From NCBI RefSeq assembly GCF_009646095.1, contig NZ_CP045725.1, positions 1,612,001 to 1,676,000 on the forward strand: a DNA stretch of 64,000 nt, in the 5' to 3' direction. Below the pieces are notes generated by a model that was not told the origin of the DNA, did no database searches, and saw only the letters and a list, made by a program, of their open reading frames with translations. Both the position numbers and the translations under genes were made by a program. Shown one piece after another: positions 26,071-35,191 of this stretch; positions within the stretch are counted from its first letter, which is position 1; every line of letters begins with the position of its first letter. The DNA is from Raineyella fluvialis. Lineage in GTDB: Bacteria; Actinomycetota; Actinomycetes; Propionibacteriales; Propionibacteriaceae.

Positions 26071-28390
26071 GCGCGGCCTCCACGAGGGCATCGGTGACGG
26101 AAGGTTCCCGGACGGCGATCCGGATCCAGTGGGGGCCCAGTCCCGGGAACGTGTCGCCGCGGCGGACGGCGAAGCCGCGCACCCGCAGCCGTGCCCGGGT
26201 CCCGGGATCATGGCTGTCGGCCAGGACGAACGGGCCGGCGGCCGGGGTGACGACGTCCCATCCCAGAGTGGTGAGGGACTCGATCAGGTGGTCGCGGTCA
26301 CGCGTGGTGCGGACGACGGCGAGCTGGGCCTCGACCCTGGCGCGGTCGGTCGTGCAGGCGACCATCGCCGCCAGTGCCGGGCTGGACACCGACCATGGCG
26401 GCTGCTGGGCGGCAAGCCGGGCGATGAGCCGTGGGTCACCGACCACGTAGCCGGCGCGCAGCCCGGCCAGGCCCCAGGTCTTGGTCAGCGAGCGGACCAC
26501 CAGCAGGTGGTCCATCTCGGCGTGGATCTGGCTCTCGTGCTCACCGGGGACAGCGTCCATGAACGCCTCGTCGATGACCACGATGCGGCCGGGTCCAGCG
26601 AGGTCCCGGAGGGCCTCGCCGTCGTGGAGGACGCTGGTCGGGTTGGTCGGATTGCCGATCATCAGCAGATCGGTCGGCGGCAGCGCGTCGACGTCGAGGG
26701 TGAACGGCGGGGCCAGGACGTGGCGGTGGGGCGTCCGTCCGGCGGCCAGCAGCGCGGCCTCGGGCTCGGTGAACTGCGGGTGCACGACGACCGGCCGGTC
26801 CCCGGGGATCGCCCGGGCGATGAGGGTGAACGCCTCCGCGCCGCCCGAGGTGGGCAGCACCATCTCCGGCGTCACGCCGTGGAAGGCGGCGATCGCCGCG
26901 CGCGCCGCGGTCGCGTCGGGGTAGGCGCCCAGCCCGGGAAGGGTCGCCATGATCGCCTCGGTCATCCAGGCCGGCGGCCCGGGGAGGCGTACGTTCACCG
27001 CGAGGTCGACCAGGCCCTCGCCCACCTCGGTGTCGCCGTGGTGCTTGAGGTCGGGACGGCTGGACGCGTACGCGTGGGTGGCGTCGCAGAACTCCTGGGC
27101 CAGCTCCGGAGCGCCGGCCCAGTGCACGTGCAGGTAGGAGGCGTGGACGTTCGGGGCCATCGTCGGCTCCGCCGGGGTGGTCGTCGTCCGGTGGAACTCG
27201 TGGCCGCGGGTCCCGTCGGCGTCGCGGTAACCGAGCACCAGCGTGGGGCCCATCGCGGCGGTGGCGTCGACCGCGCCGACCATCGGGTGGCCGTCGACCT
27301 CGCGGCACAGGTAGAGCAGGCCGGCGCACTCGCCGACGGTCGGGGTGCCCGCGTCGATCGCCTCGCGGATGGAGGCGATCATCGAGGCGTTGGCCGACAG
27401 TTCCTCGGCATGGACCTCAGGGAAGCCGCCGCCCAGGTAGATCCCCGCGGTGTCCGGCGGCAGGGCCGGATCGCGCAGCGGATCGAACTCCACCGGCTCG
27501 CAGCCGGCCGCCTCCATCAGTTCGGTCGTCTCGGCGTAGCGGAAGGTGAAGGCGCGTCCACCGGCGATCGCGATCCGCGGGCGTGTGGTGGTCTCGGCCA
27601 CCGGCGGGTGCACCTCCGCGGCGGGATCCCACGGCCGGGCGGACAGTCGTGGGGCGGTCATCGCGATCTTCACCACCCGGGCGAGGTCGACGTTGTCCGC
27701 GATCCGCTGGGCGAGGGCGTCGAGAGCCTGCCGCGATTCGTCCCGCTCCGCCGCGGGGACCAGTCCGAGGTGCCGGGAAGGGACATGGATGGCCTCGTCA
27801 CGGGGCAGGACACCGAGCACCGGGATGCCGAGCCGGCGCAGGGCCCGCTTGACCTCGTCGGCGTGCCGGGGCGAACCGGCCTTGTTGAGGATGATGCCCT
27901 CGACCTTGACCCCCTCCTCGAACGCGGCCACCCCGCCGACGGTCGCGGCGATGGTGCGGGAGGCGTGCGAGATGTCGACGGTGAGGATGACGGGGGACTC
28001 GGTGAGTTCGACGACGTGGGCGGTCGAGGCGAAGCCCTCGGTCTCCGCCTTGCCGTCGAAGAGCCCCATCACCCCTTCGATGATCGCGATCCGCGCGGGG
28101 TTGGGCTGCTGGGCGGTGGTGTGGAGAGCGCCGTGAAGGAGCAGGGGGACGATGCGCTCCTCGCCCTGCATCCACGGATCGAGGTTGCGACCGGGGCGCC
28201 CGGTGGCCAGCGCGTGGTAACCGGGATCGATGTAGTCGGGCCCCACCTTGAAGGCGGCGACGTCCAGCCCGTACGGCGCCCTCGACAAGGCGGCCATCAA
28301 CCCGGTGGCTACGGTGGTCTTGCCCTGGCCCGAGGCCGGTGCCCCGATGACCACACGTGCCAGCGGCGTGGAGGGCCTCTCCTCGGTCAC
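26063..28390 (-). CDS. Cobyrinate a,c-diamide synthase fused to CobC/CobD-type threonine-phosphate decarboxylase
   Basis: 775 residues. The N-terminal half is CobB: P-loop GAPASGQGKTTVA, KVGPDYIDPGYH, and a class I glutaminase with its Cys in GECAGLLYLC and a late His segment. It amidates cobyrinate side chains a and c. From ~residue 465 a PLP aminotransferase-fold domain begins (HHGDTEVGEGLVDLAVNVR), with the Schiff-base Lys in VRSLTKTWGLAGLRAGY; this matches CobC/CobD enzymes that make aminopropanol phosphate from threonine phosphate. GTG 28390 overlaps the cobO stop as GTGA. Both domains look complete, and no stop is hidden at the junction in this frame. Confidence 0.87.
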   Translation of the reverse strand: MTEERPSTPLARVVIGAPASGQGKTTVATGLMAALSRAPYGLDVAAFKVGPDYIDPGYHALATGRPGRNLDPWMQGEERIVPLLLHGALHTTAQQPNPARIAIIEGVMGLFDGKAETEGFASTAHVVELTESPVILTVDISHASRTIAATVGGVAAFEEGVKVEGIILNKAGSPRHADEVKRALRRLGIPVLGVLPRDEAIHVPSRHLGLVPAAERDESRQALDALAQRIADNVDLARVVKIAMTAPRLSARPWDPAAEVHPPVAETTTRPRIAIAGGRAFTFRYAETTELMEAAGCEPVEFDPLRDPALPPDTAGIYLGGGFPEVHAEELSANASMIASIREAIDAGTPTVGECAGLLYLCREVDGHPMVGAVDATAAMGPTLVLGYRDADGTRGHEFHRTTTTPAEPTMAPNVHASYLHVHWAGAPELAQEFCDATHAYASSRPDLKHHGDTEVGEGLVDLAVNVRLPGPPAWMTEAIMATLPGLGAYPDATAARAAIAAFHGVTPEMVLPTSGGAEAFTLIARAIPGDRPVVVHPQFTEPEAALLAAGRTPHRHVLAPPFTLDVDALPPTDLLMIGNPTNPTSVLHDGEALRDLAGPGRIVVIDEAFMDAVPGEHESQIHAEMDHLLVVRSLTKTWGLAGLRAGYVVGDPRLIARLAAQQPPWSVSSPALAAMVACTTDRARVEAQLAVVRTTRDRDHLIESLTTLGWDVVTPAAGPFVLADSHDPGTRARLRVRGFAVRRGDTFPGLGPHWIRIAVREPSVTDALVEAARV

Positions 28391-28998
28391 CACTCGATCC
28401 CCTTCTGGCCCTTCTGGCCGGCGTCGAAGGGGTGCTTGATCTTGGTCATCTCGGTGACGAGGTCGGCGATCTCGAGCACTTCGGGGGCGCAGTCGCGGCC
28501 GGTGATGATGACGTGCTGGGTGCCCGGGCGATCCCGCAGGGTCTCGGCGACGTCGACCGGGTCTATCCAGCCCCACTTCATCGGGTAGGTGAACTCGTCG
28601 AGCACGTACAGCGTGTGCTGTTCGTCGGCGAGGCGCCGCTTGATCTCCGCCCAGCCCTCCTGGGCGGCGACGGCGTGGTCCTCATCGGACCCTTCCTTGC
28701 GGGACCAGGACCAGCCCGACCCCATCTTGTGCCACTCGATCGGACCGCCCTGGCCCGTCTCGGCGTGGACGGCGGCGAGGGCCTCGAGGGCGGTCTGCTC
28801 GCCGATGCGCCACTTCGCGGATTTCACGAACTGGAAGACGCCGATGTCCCAGCCCTGGTTCCAGCCGCGCAGGGCCAACCCGAACGCTGCAGTCGACTTC
28901 CCCTTGCCTGGGCCGGTGTGCACGATCACCAGCGGCCGGTTGCGGCGCTGCTTGGTGGTGAGCCCGTCGTCGGGCACGGTCAGCGGCTTCCCTTGCAT
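28387..28998 (-). CDS. cobO: Cob(I)yrinic acid a,c-diamide adenosyltransferase
   Basis: 203 residues of the CobO/BtuR (CobA-type) ATP:corrinoid adenosyltransferases. Walker A is HTGPGKGKSTAAFGLALR near residue 28; FQFVKSAKWRIGE, YVLDEFTYPMKWGW and HVIITGRDCAPEVLEIADLV are family hallmarks. It forms the Co-C bond of adenosylcobalamin, the cofactor that MutAB and the CarH-like regulator need. It lies one base from the chelatase stop and overlaps the next gene by 4 bases, so it is tightly coupled in the operon. Confidence 0.93.
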   Translation of the reverse strand: MQGKPLTVPDDGLTTKQRRNRPLVIVHTGPGKGKSTAAFGLALRGWNQGWDIGVFQFVKSAKWRIGEQTALEALAAVHAETGQGGPIEWHKMGSGWSWSRKEGSDEDHAVAAQEGWAEIKRRLADEQHTLYVLDEFTYPMKWGWIDPVDVAETLRDRPGTQHVIITGRDCAPEVLEIADLVTEMTKIKHPFDAGQKGQKGIEW

Positions 28999-28999
28999 G

Positions 29000-31084
29000 T
29001 CAGGCGGCCTTTCGTCGGGGATCGGTGCTGAGACGGTCCTTCACGGTGTCCACGATGGTACGGCCGGCCGCTGACACTTCGTCACGGCCGATCTCCCCCA
29101 GTCCGACCAGGTCGGCACCCATCGTCGCGGCCAGGCCGGCGGCGAGGCCGAGGCGAAAACGTCCCGTCTCGCAGTCGACGACGACGGCATCGTACGAGGC
29201 CAGGTGGCCGGCGACCCGGGTGGCGCGGGGGAGCGCCTCCGCGCCGGCGGTGGCGCGACCGTCGGTGACGACCACCAGCAGGGGGCGGCGGCGCGGGTCG
29301 CGGATCCTCTCCCGGCGCAGCACCTCGGCGGCCATCGCCAGACCCTCCGCCAGCGGCGTACGGCCCCCGGCGGGCAGCTCGTCCAGCCGGCGCGCGGCGG
29401 TGTCGACCGACGACGTGGGCGGCAGGGCGAGCGTCGCCTCGGCGCCGCGGAAGGTGATCAGGCCGATCTTGTCGCGGCGCTGGTAGGCGTCGAGGAGGAG
29501 GCTGAGGACGGCGGTCTTCACCGCCTCCATCCGGCGCCGGGCCGCCATCGAGCCGGAGGCGTCGACGACCAGCAGGACGAGGTTGGACTCCCGGCCCTCA
29601 CTGACGGTGCGTCGCAGGTCACCGGCGGCCAGCCGGAGCTTGCCGGTGGAGCGTCCGCGGGCGGCCTGGTATGGCGCCGCGGCGCGGATCGTCGCCGGCA
29701 GGTGCAGGGTCCGGCCCTCGAGGCCGGCCCCGACCGTACGACCCTGGGTGGTGATCGCCCGGGACCGCCGGCCGGCGTCGCCGGTGCCAACCCCGCGTGC
29801 CTCCAGCCGGCGGGTGCGATAAGGCTTTCCCGCCGCGGCGAGCGCCAGACGGGGCGCCGTCCCGGTGTCGATGGCGTCGGTGTCGGCGTCGTCGGCGTCA
29901 GTACGATCCTGATGGCCGGGTTCCGGTGTCTCCTGCGGGCCACTCGGCTGCCCTTGGCCCTCCTGCTCGTCGCGCCCGCTGGGATCGTCGGGGGAGGCCG
30001 GCGGCTGCGGGTGGTCGGGATCCTTCGGATCGTCCGGGGTAGGGGTCGGATCCGGGTCGGGCTGGTCCGGATCGTCGTCCAGGTCGTTGAGTAGGCGCTC
30101 CAGCAGGTCCTCGTCCAGGCCCGGCGCGTCGAACGGGTTGCGGCGGCGGCGGTGCGGCAGGGCCAGGCGGGCGGCGGCGCGCAGATCGTCCTTGACGACG
30201 CGGTCGCGGCCGTTCCAGGCGGCGTGGGCCGCGGCAGCGCGGGCGGTGACGATGTCGGCCCGCATCCCGTCGACCTCGAAGGCGGCGCAGATCTCGGCGA
30301 TCTTGAGCAGGGCCCGCTCCCCGAGGACGACCCCGTCGAGGAGCTCGCGGGCCTCGGCCAGGCGGGTCCGGGTGGCTTCCTGGGCCTCGTCGTAGCGGGC
30401 TGCGAAGCCGTCCGGGTCCAGGTCGTAGGCCAGGCGGCGGCGGACGACCTCGGCGCGCAGCGCCGGGTTCCGGGGCGCGGCGACCTCGACGGTCAGCCCG
30501 AACCGGTCGAGCAACTGGGGACGGAGCTCGCCCTCCTCGGGGTTCATCGTGCCGACGAGGACGATCCGGGCGGCGTGGGAGATCGAGACCCCGTCGCGTT
30601 CCACGGTGTTGCGGCCCATCGCGGCGGCGTCGAGGAGCAGGTCGACGAGGTGGTCGTGCAGCAGGTTGACCTCGTCGACGTAGAGCAGGCCGCGGTTGGC
30701 GTCGGCCAGCAGGCCCGGCTCGTAGCGGACGCGGCCGGCGCCGAGGGCCTGTTCGAGGTCCAGCGAGCCGATCACGCGGTCCTCGGTGGCGCCGACCGGC
30801 AGTTCGACCAGGCGGGCGGGGCGGGTCGTGGTGACGTCGGTGACGTCGTGCGGCCCATCGGGGCAGGCGTTGTCGATGGCCGCAGGGTCGCAGCCGAAGC
30901 GGCAGCCGGCGACCACCTGCTGCGCCGGGAGCAGTTCCGCCAGCGCCCGCACCGTGGTCGACTTCGCGGTGCCCTTCTCGCCGCGGACCAGCACCCCGCC
31001 GATCGCGGGCGAGATGGTGGTCAGGACCAGAGCCAGCCGCATGTCGTCGGAGCCGACGACGGCGGAGAAGGGGTAGTGGCGCAT
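29000..31084 (-). CDS. Cobalt chelatase AAA+/VWA subunit (fused ChlI-ChlD type)
   Basis: 694 residues. The AAA+ domain (1-~330) has Walker A in VRGEKGTAKSTTVRALAELL and Walker B in GLLYVDEVNLLHDHLVDLLL. A ~100-residue acidic, Pro-rich linker (D/P/Q repeats, ~340-440) follows. The C-terminal integrin-like VWA domain carries the MIDAS motif LVVDASGSMAARRR. The protein is Mg-chelatase-like, but no chlorophyll genes are present, and with CobN at 59412 it most likely powers ATP-driven cobalt insertion into hydrogenobyrinate diamide. First gene after the cobalamin riboswitch. ATG 31084 is preceded by GGGAGG. Confidence 0.88.
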   Translation of the reverse strand: MRHYPFSAVVGSDDMRLALVLTTISPAIGGVLVRGEKGTAKSTTVRALAELLPAQQVVAGCRFGCDPAAIDNACPDGPHDVTDVTTTRPARLVELPVGATEDRVIGSLDLEQALGAGRVRYEPGLLADANRGLLYVDEVNLLHDHLVDLLLDAAAMGRNTVERDGVSISHAARIVLVGTMNPEEGELRPQLLDRFGLTVEVAAPRNPALRAEVVRRRLAYDLDPDGFAARYDEAQEATRTRLAEARELLDGVVLGERALLKIAEICAAFEVDGMRADIVTARAAAAHAAWNGRDRVVKDDLRAAARLALPHRRRRNPFDAPGLDEDLLERLLNDLDDDPDQPDPDPTPTPDDPKDPDHPQPPASPDDPSGRDEQEGQGQPSGPQETPEPGHQDRTDADDADTDAIDTGTAPRLALAAAGKPYRTRRLEARGVGTGDAGRRSRAITTQGRTVGAGLEGRTLHLPATIRAAAPYQAARGRSTGKLRLAAGDLRRTVSEGRESNLVLLVVDASGSMAARRRMEAVKTAVLSLLLDAYQRRDKIGLITFRGAEATLALPPTSSVDTAARRLDELPAGGRTPLAEGLAMAAEVLRRERIRDPRRRPLLVVVTDGRATAGAEALPRATRVAGHLASYDAVVVDCETGRFRLGLAAGLAATMGADLVGLGEIGRDEVSAAGRTIVDTVKDRLSTDPRRKAA

Positions 31085-31154
31085 GGAGCCTCCCTGCGGG
31101 TGCCGCGCCCGCGTGGTCGATGGTCGGGCGTACGCGGAGGCGTACGGCTCGGCA

Positions 31155-31258
31155 CGCGGCGATGCCCTGACTCGGACTGGCGACCAGACCTCACAGTGGC
31201 GGGACCGTTCCGGACTCTCACCGGATTGCTCGCCGGGTGCGGGTCGATCCTACCGGTG
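31155..31258 (-). promoter_or_regulatory. Cobalamin riboswitch (leader of the chelatase-cob operon)
   Basis: Read on the minus strand, the region holds CCGGTGAGAGTCCGG (31224-31210), then CCCGCCACTGT (at 31200) and AGTCAGGGCATCGCC (31172-31158), the conserved core and B12 box of the class. A perfect hairpin with arms CGTACGC/GCGTACG (31129-31146) lies between the aptamer and the GGGAGG ribosome site and may be the expression platform. It should reduce operon expression when cobalamin is plentiful. The rest of the 393-base gap (31259-31477) holds no gene I can support. Confidence 0.88.
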
Positions 31259-31477
31259 GGCGGGGGTGGGGCAGTCGTTGTGTCAGGGCGTCGTCGGTGC
31301 CGGGGTTGAGGTCCGGAGCAGCTCGATCCGGTGCGCGTCGCCGCCTCGCCGACCCGTCGAGTGTAACCCGGGTCATATCGGGTCACCGGTGTAGGCGGGG
31401 TCGGTCGGGGTGCGGGGTGATGTCAGAGCTGAGTTCTAGCGTGGGGGCTGTCGGGAGGATCTGCTCGAGGGGGAGCG

Positions 31478-32878
31478 ATGACGGTGACCATGACAGCGCC
31501 TGCGCAGGCGTGGGTGGAGACGGATTGGCCGGACCCACCGGCCTGGGTGGCGGCCGAATGGCCGCAGGATGTGTTCGCGGTGCCCGGGCCGCAGCGTGCG
31601 GCCGACGTCGACCTGCCGGACGTACGGCAATGGATCCGCTGGCTCGGGACGCAGGAGGTGTTCGACGTCGGGGATCTGCGGCTCGAGGAGGCGTCGGCCC
31701 GCTGCATCGAGCTGATCACGGCCCTGGAGAAGCTGAAGGCCGCCACGGCGGCTGCCCAGGCGAGGGTGTCCGAACGGTTCGACCTGCTGCAGCGGCAGCT
31801 GCAGACCGACGCAGGGGTGCCGGCGCGCCGGTTGGGTGAGGGGGTGGGCGCGCAGGTGGCGCTCGCCCGGGGCGAATCGCCGGTCAAGGGTGGCCGATTC
31901 CTGGGTGCGGCGCAGGCCTGGGTGCGCGAGATGCCGCGGACGCTCGAGGCGCTCGCCGAGGGTCGGCTCAATGAGTGGCGGGCGACGCTGGCGGTGCGGG
32001 AGACGGCCTGTCTGGCGATCGAGGACCGTCGGGCGGTGGACGAGGACTTCGGGAAGCTTCTGGCTGCCCGCAAGACCATGGGGGACCGGACGATCACGGC
32101 GGAACTGCGCCGGATGGTCTACGAGCGCGACGCCGAGGCCTACATCCGGCGGATCGAGGCGGCGGTGAAGGGACGCCGGGTGACGAGCCGGCCCGCGCTG
32201 GACGGCATGGCGTACGTGACGGGGCTGCTGCCGCTGCAGCAGGCTGTCGGGGTGTACGCGGCGCTCTCGCAGGCGGCTGATTCCGCACGCGCCGCCGGCG
32301 ACGAGCGGGGGCGCGGCCAGCTGATGGCCGACACCCTCGTCGAGCGGGTGACGGGTCGACCGGCGGACCGGCCCTGCGACGTCCACCTCGACATCGTGAT
32401 CACCGACCACTCCCTGTTCGCGGAGGACGACACGGCGGCGGAGATCGGCGATGTCGGGCCGGTGCCCGCGGGCTGGGTGCGGCGGATGCTGGGCACGATC
32501 GAGGATCCCGACGTACGCGTGCAGGTCCGGCGGCTCTTCCGGGGACCGGGGGCCACCCTGATGGCGACGAAGACGGCTGGCCGGTTCTTCACCCGGGGGC
32601 TGCAGCATCTGATCCGGGTCCGGGACCAGCACTGTCGTACCCCGTGGTGCGACGCCCCGATCAGGCACGCCGACCATGTCGTGGACCACGCGTCGGGCGG
32701 GCCGACCGACCTGGACAACGGCCAGGGCTTGTGCGAGCGCTGCAACCACACGAAGCAACTGGCCGGCTGGGCCGCCAGCGTGGACCCCGGACCCGAGCAC
32801 CGGGTCCGGTGGGAGACGCCGACCGGGCACACGTACGACTCACTGCCGCCGCTCGGGCCGGGGGAGGGCCGCCACTAG
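31478..32878 (+). CDS. DUF222 / HNH endonuclease-domain protein (REP13E12-like)
   Basis: 466 residues. A long helical DUF222 region (~50-330) is followed by an HNH nuclease motif near the C terminus: Cys pair in HCRTPWCDAP, His-Asp-His in RHADHVVDH, Asn in TDLDNGQGLC and the second Cys pair with His in CERCNHTKQ. Actinobacterial genomes carry many copies of this family, sometimes as the REP13E12 repeats of mycobacteria; their role is unclear. It sits between the cobalamin operon and cobL with no flanking repeats or insertion-sequence ends. GAGGGGGAG precedes ATG 31478. Confidence 0.85.
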   Translation: MTVTMTAPAQAWVETDWPDPPAWVAAEWPQDVFAVPGPQRAADVDLPDVRQWIRWLGTQEVFDVGDLRLEEASARCIELITALEKLKAATAAAQARVSERFDLLQRQLQTDAGVPARRLGEGVGAQVALARGESPVKGGRFLGAAQAWVREMPRTLEALAEGRLNEWRATLAVRETACLAIEDRRAVDEDFGKLLAARKTMGDRTITAELRRMVYERDAEAYIRRIEAAVKGRRVTSRPALDGMAYVTGLLPLQQAVGVYAALSQAADSARAAGDERGRGQLMADTLVERVTGRPADRPCDVHLDIVITDHSLFAEDDTAAEIGDVGPVPAGWVRRMLGTIEDPDVRVQVRRLFRGPGATLMATKTAGRFFTRGLQHLIRVRDQHCRTPWCDAPIRHADHVVDHASGGPTDLDNGQGLCERCNHTKQLAGWAASVDPGPEHRVRWETPTGHTYDSLPPLGPGEGRH

Positions 32879-32887
32879 GGTGTACCC

Positions 32888-34099
32888 GTGATCGAGGTCG
32901 TGGGAGTGCGGGCCGACGGGCCGGATGAGGCCGCCCGCCGGATGTTGGCCGACGCCGAGGTGGTGCTCGGCGGTGAACGTCATCTGGCGATGGCGCGCGC
33001 CCTCGGCGTCCAGGCCGAACTCGTCCCGTGGCCCTCGCCGATGCGTCCGGGCCTGCCCGCTCTGATGGAGTCGGTGGCCGGCCGCCGGGTGGTGGTGCTC
33101 GCCTCGGGTGATCCGATGGTGTCCGGCATCGGCTCGACCCTGGTCAGGCTGCTCGGACCGGAGGCCGTCCGCATCCGGCCGGCCGCGTCCTCACTGGCTC
33201 TGGCACGCGCCGAGATGCGCTGGCCCGAGGAGACCTGCGACTTCGTCAGCCTGGTGGGTCGTGACATCGATCGGCTGCGCCGTCACCTCGCTCCAGGCAA
33301 TCGGGTGATCGCACTGTCCGGCGGACGGGGGACGCCCGCCGAGGTCGCCGCGCTGCTGCGGGAGGCCGGCTTCGGAGCGACCCGGATGACCGTGCTGTCG
33401 GACCTGGGGTCCGAGGCCCAGGCCCGTTTCGACGGCACCGCCGCGGAGTGGCCGTACGACACGGTCCCGCCGCTGAATGTGCTGTGCCTCGACGTGGCCA
33501 TGGCGGACGGCGCGCGCCCGGCCGGCCTGTCGTTGGCCCCCGGTCTTCCCGACGAGGACTTCGAGAACGACGGCCAGCTCACCAAGCGCGACATCAGGGC
33601 CTCGGCGCTGGCGCATCTGCGGCCCTGCCCCGGCGAGCTCCTCTGGGACGTCGGCGCCGGTGCCGGCTCCGTCGGCATCGAGTGGGCCCGCCTGGACCGG
33701 CGCAATCGCGTGGTCAGCATCGAGCGTGACCACGAGCGGGCCGCCAGGATCCGTCGCAACGCGGACCGTCTCGGGGTGCCCGAGCTGCGGGTCGTCGAGG
33801 GCGACGCGGCGACCGCGATCGATGACCTGCCCACGCCCGACGCGGTGTTCCTCGGCGGCGGTGCGACCGCCGAAGTGATCGCCGCGTGCTGGGAGGCGCT
33901 GCGTCCCGGCGGCCGGATCGTGGTCCACACCGTCACCCTGGAGACCGAACGGGCCATCATCGATGCCTGGCAGCGCCATGGCGGCGACCTCACCAGGCTG
34001 TCGATCGAGTCGGGCCAGCCGATCGGGCGGTTCACCGGCTGGAAGCCGGCCCGGCCCGTGGTCCAATGGGCAGCCCAGAAGAACCAGGAGAACGCGTGA
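32888..34099 (+). CDS. cobL: Precorrin-6Y C5,15-methyltransferase (decarboxylating), CbiE-CbiT fusion
   Basis: 403 residues. The N-terminal CbiE-type methylase (~1-200) has VVVLASGDPMVSGIGSTL and FVSLVGRDIDRL. The C-terminal CbiT Rossmann methylase begins after DGQLTKRDIRA, with SAM motif LLWDVGAGAGSVGIEWARL and AVFLGGGATAEVI. It methylates C5 and C15 and removes the C12 acetate carboxyl. The start is GTG 32888, 9 bases after the HNH gene. It overlaps cobM by 4 bases (GTGA). Confidence 0.92.
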   Translation: MIEVVGVRADGPDEAARRMLADAEVVLGGERHLAMARALGVQAELVPWPSPMRPGLPALMESVAGRRVVVLASGDPMVSGIGSTLVRLLGPEAVRIRPAASSLALARAEMRWPEETCDFVSLVGRDIDRLRRHLAPGNRVIALSGGRGTPAEVAALLREAGFGATRMTVLSDLGSEAQARFDGTAAEWPYDTVPPLNVLCLDVAMADGARPAGLSLAPGLPDEDFENDGQLTKRDIRASALAHLRPCPGELLWDVGAGAGSVGIEWARLDRRNRVVSIERDHERAARIRRNADRLGVPELRVVEGDAATAIDDLPTPDAVFLGGGATAEVIAACWEALRPGGRIVVHTVTLETERAIIDAWQRHGGDLTRLSIESGQPIGRFTGWKPARPVVQWAAQKNQENA

Positions 34100-34836
34100 C
34101 CGTCCACTTCATCGGAGCCGGCCCCGGAGCCGCCGACCTGCTGACCTTCCGTGGGGCCGCCCTGATGGGTGCCTCACCGGTCTGCCTGTACGCCGGCACG
34201 TACGTCACCGAGGAGATGCTGGCGCATTGCCCCGACGGCGTGGAACTGGTCGACACGGCCGTGGTGAACCTTGATGAGCAGGTCGCCATCATGAAGCGCG
34301 CCGCCGACGAGGGCCGTGACGTGGCTCGCCTCTGCTCGGGCGACCCGTCGATCTACTCCGCGATCGCCGAGCAGACCCGTCGACTGGACGCCGAGGGCAT
34401 CGAGTGGGACGTCACCCCCGGCGTCCCGGCCTATGCCGCGGCCGCCGCGCTGGTGGGCAAGGAGTTGTCCGTGCCCGAGGTCGCCCAGACGGTCATCCTC
34501 ACCCGCGCCCAGCGGGACTCGACGAAAATGCCGCCGGAGGAGTCGCTCAAGGAACTCGCGAAGACCCACGCCACCCTGGTGCTGCACCTGGCGATCCGGT
34601 TCGTCCGCCAGATCCAGGAGACCCTCATCCCGGAGTACGGCGCCGACTGCCCGGTCGTCGTCGTGTCCCGGGCCGAGCAGCCGGACGAGCTGATCCTCCG
34701 CGGCACCCTCGCGGACTTCGCCGACGCCGTGGAGGAGCACGACCTGCGCCAGGCCGCCATCATCATCGTCGGCTGGGCCCTGGACAGCGAGGATTTCCCG
34801 GACTCCCACCTCTACCGCACGCGGCATTCCCGCTGA
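34096..34836 (+). CDS. cobM: Precorrin-4 C11-methyltransferase
   Basis: 246 residues with the CobM/CbiF pattern: VHFIGAGPGAADLLTFRGA at the N terminus, CLYAGTYVTEEMLAHCP, LCSGDPSIYSAIAEQ, DVTPGVPAYAAAAALVG and TRAQRDSTKMPPEE. It transfers a methyl from SAM to C11. GTG 34096 overlaps the cobL stop. Normal length. The second and last gene of this two-gene cob unit; the next element downstream is a riboswitch that starts a new transcript. Confidence 0.92.
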   Translation: MTVHFIGAGPGAADLLTFRGAALMGASPVCLYAGTYVTEEMLAHCPDGVELVDTAVVNLDEQVAIMKRAADEGRDVARLCSGDPSIYSAIAEQTRRLDAEGIEWDVTPGVPAYAAAAALVGKELSVPEVAQTVILTRAQRDSTKMPPEESLKELAKTHATLVLHLAIRFVRQIQETLIPEYGADCPVVVVSRAEQPDELILRGTLADFADAVEEHDLRQAAIIIVGWALDSEDFPDSHLYRTRHSR

Positions 34837-34869
34837 CCCGCAGCCCGCCTCCGCGCGCGGAACACGACC

Positions 34870-35082
34870 CGGTAGGGTGCTGCTCGCTGGTTCGGACGGT
34901 GGAGTGATCCGCCGCCCGTCGCAAGAGGGAACCCGGTGTGAATCCGGGACTGTCCCGCAGCGGTAATGGGGAACGACACCACCACACGAGCACTGGGCCG
35001 ACGGGTCTGGGAAGCGGTGGTCGAGGAACCCGGCAGGAGCAGCAATCTGCTGGAAGGCCCCTGAGTCCGAAGACCTGCCAGC
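34870..35082 (+). promoter_or_regulatory. Cobalamin riboswitch upstream of the mutAB operon
   Basis: A complete-looking aptamer: GGTAGGGTGCTGCTCG at the 5' side, ACCCGGTGTGAATCCGGGAC (34931-34950), TGTCCCGCAGCGGTAATGGG (34951-34970) and the B12-box side GTCCGAAGACCTGCC (35066-35080). The nearest downstream genes are an unknown protein and methylmalonyl-CoA mutase, a cobalamin user rather than a maker, which is unusual for the class. With the hairpin below and the short leader this accounts for the 355-base gap 34837-35191. Confidence 0.92.
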
Positions 35083-35109
35083 ACGCGGGCGCCACCTGGC
35101 GCCGGCGTG
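35082..35109 (+). terminator. Strong hairpin at the riboswitch 3' edge, possible expression platform
   Basis: CACGCGGGCGCC pairs with GGCGCCGGCGTG around an ACCT loop with one G-G mismatch. It begins where the aptamer ends, so the two could compete. No T-run follows; it may be a high-GC intrinsic terminator or simply the 3' boundary of the fold. Confidence 0.45.
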
Positions 35110-35191
35110 ACAGTGCCTCGGGATCGGGGTGTGTGTCGCTGGCTGCGGCACGTTTCACGGTCCTCGAGGTGCACGAGTCCGAGGAGCCATC

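Noticed and set aside
26094-28588. 1,164-codon open frame on the + strand opposite cobA/cobB-cobC/cobO
   Set aside because: Arg/Gly/Asp/Ser-rich composition without motifs; codon third-position GC favours the minus-strand cob genes.
29000-31084. Chelatase subunit as a true magnesium chelatase for chlorophyll
   Set aside because: No chlorophyll or bacteriochlorophyll genes in the window; position behind a cobalamin riboswitch and presence of CobN indicate cobalt.
31478-32878. HNH gene taken as evidence of a mobile element or prophage
   Set aside because: No transposase, integrase, inverted ends or target duplication; the family is common as single chromosomal genes in actinobacteria.
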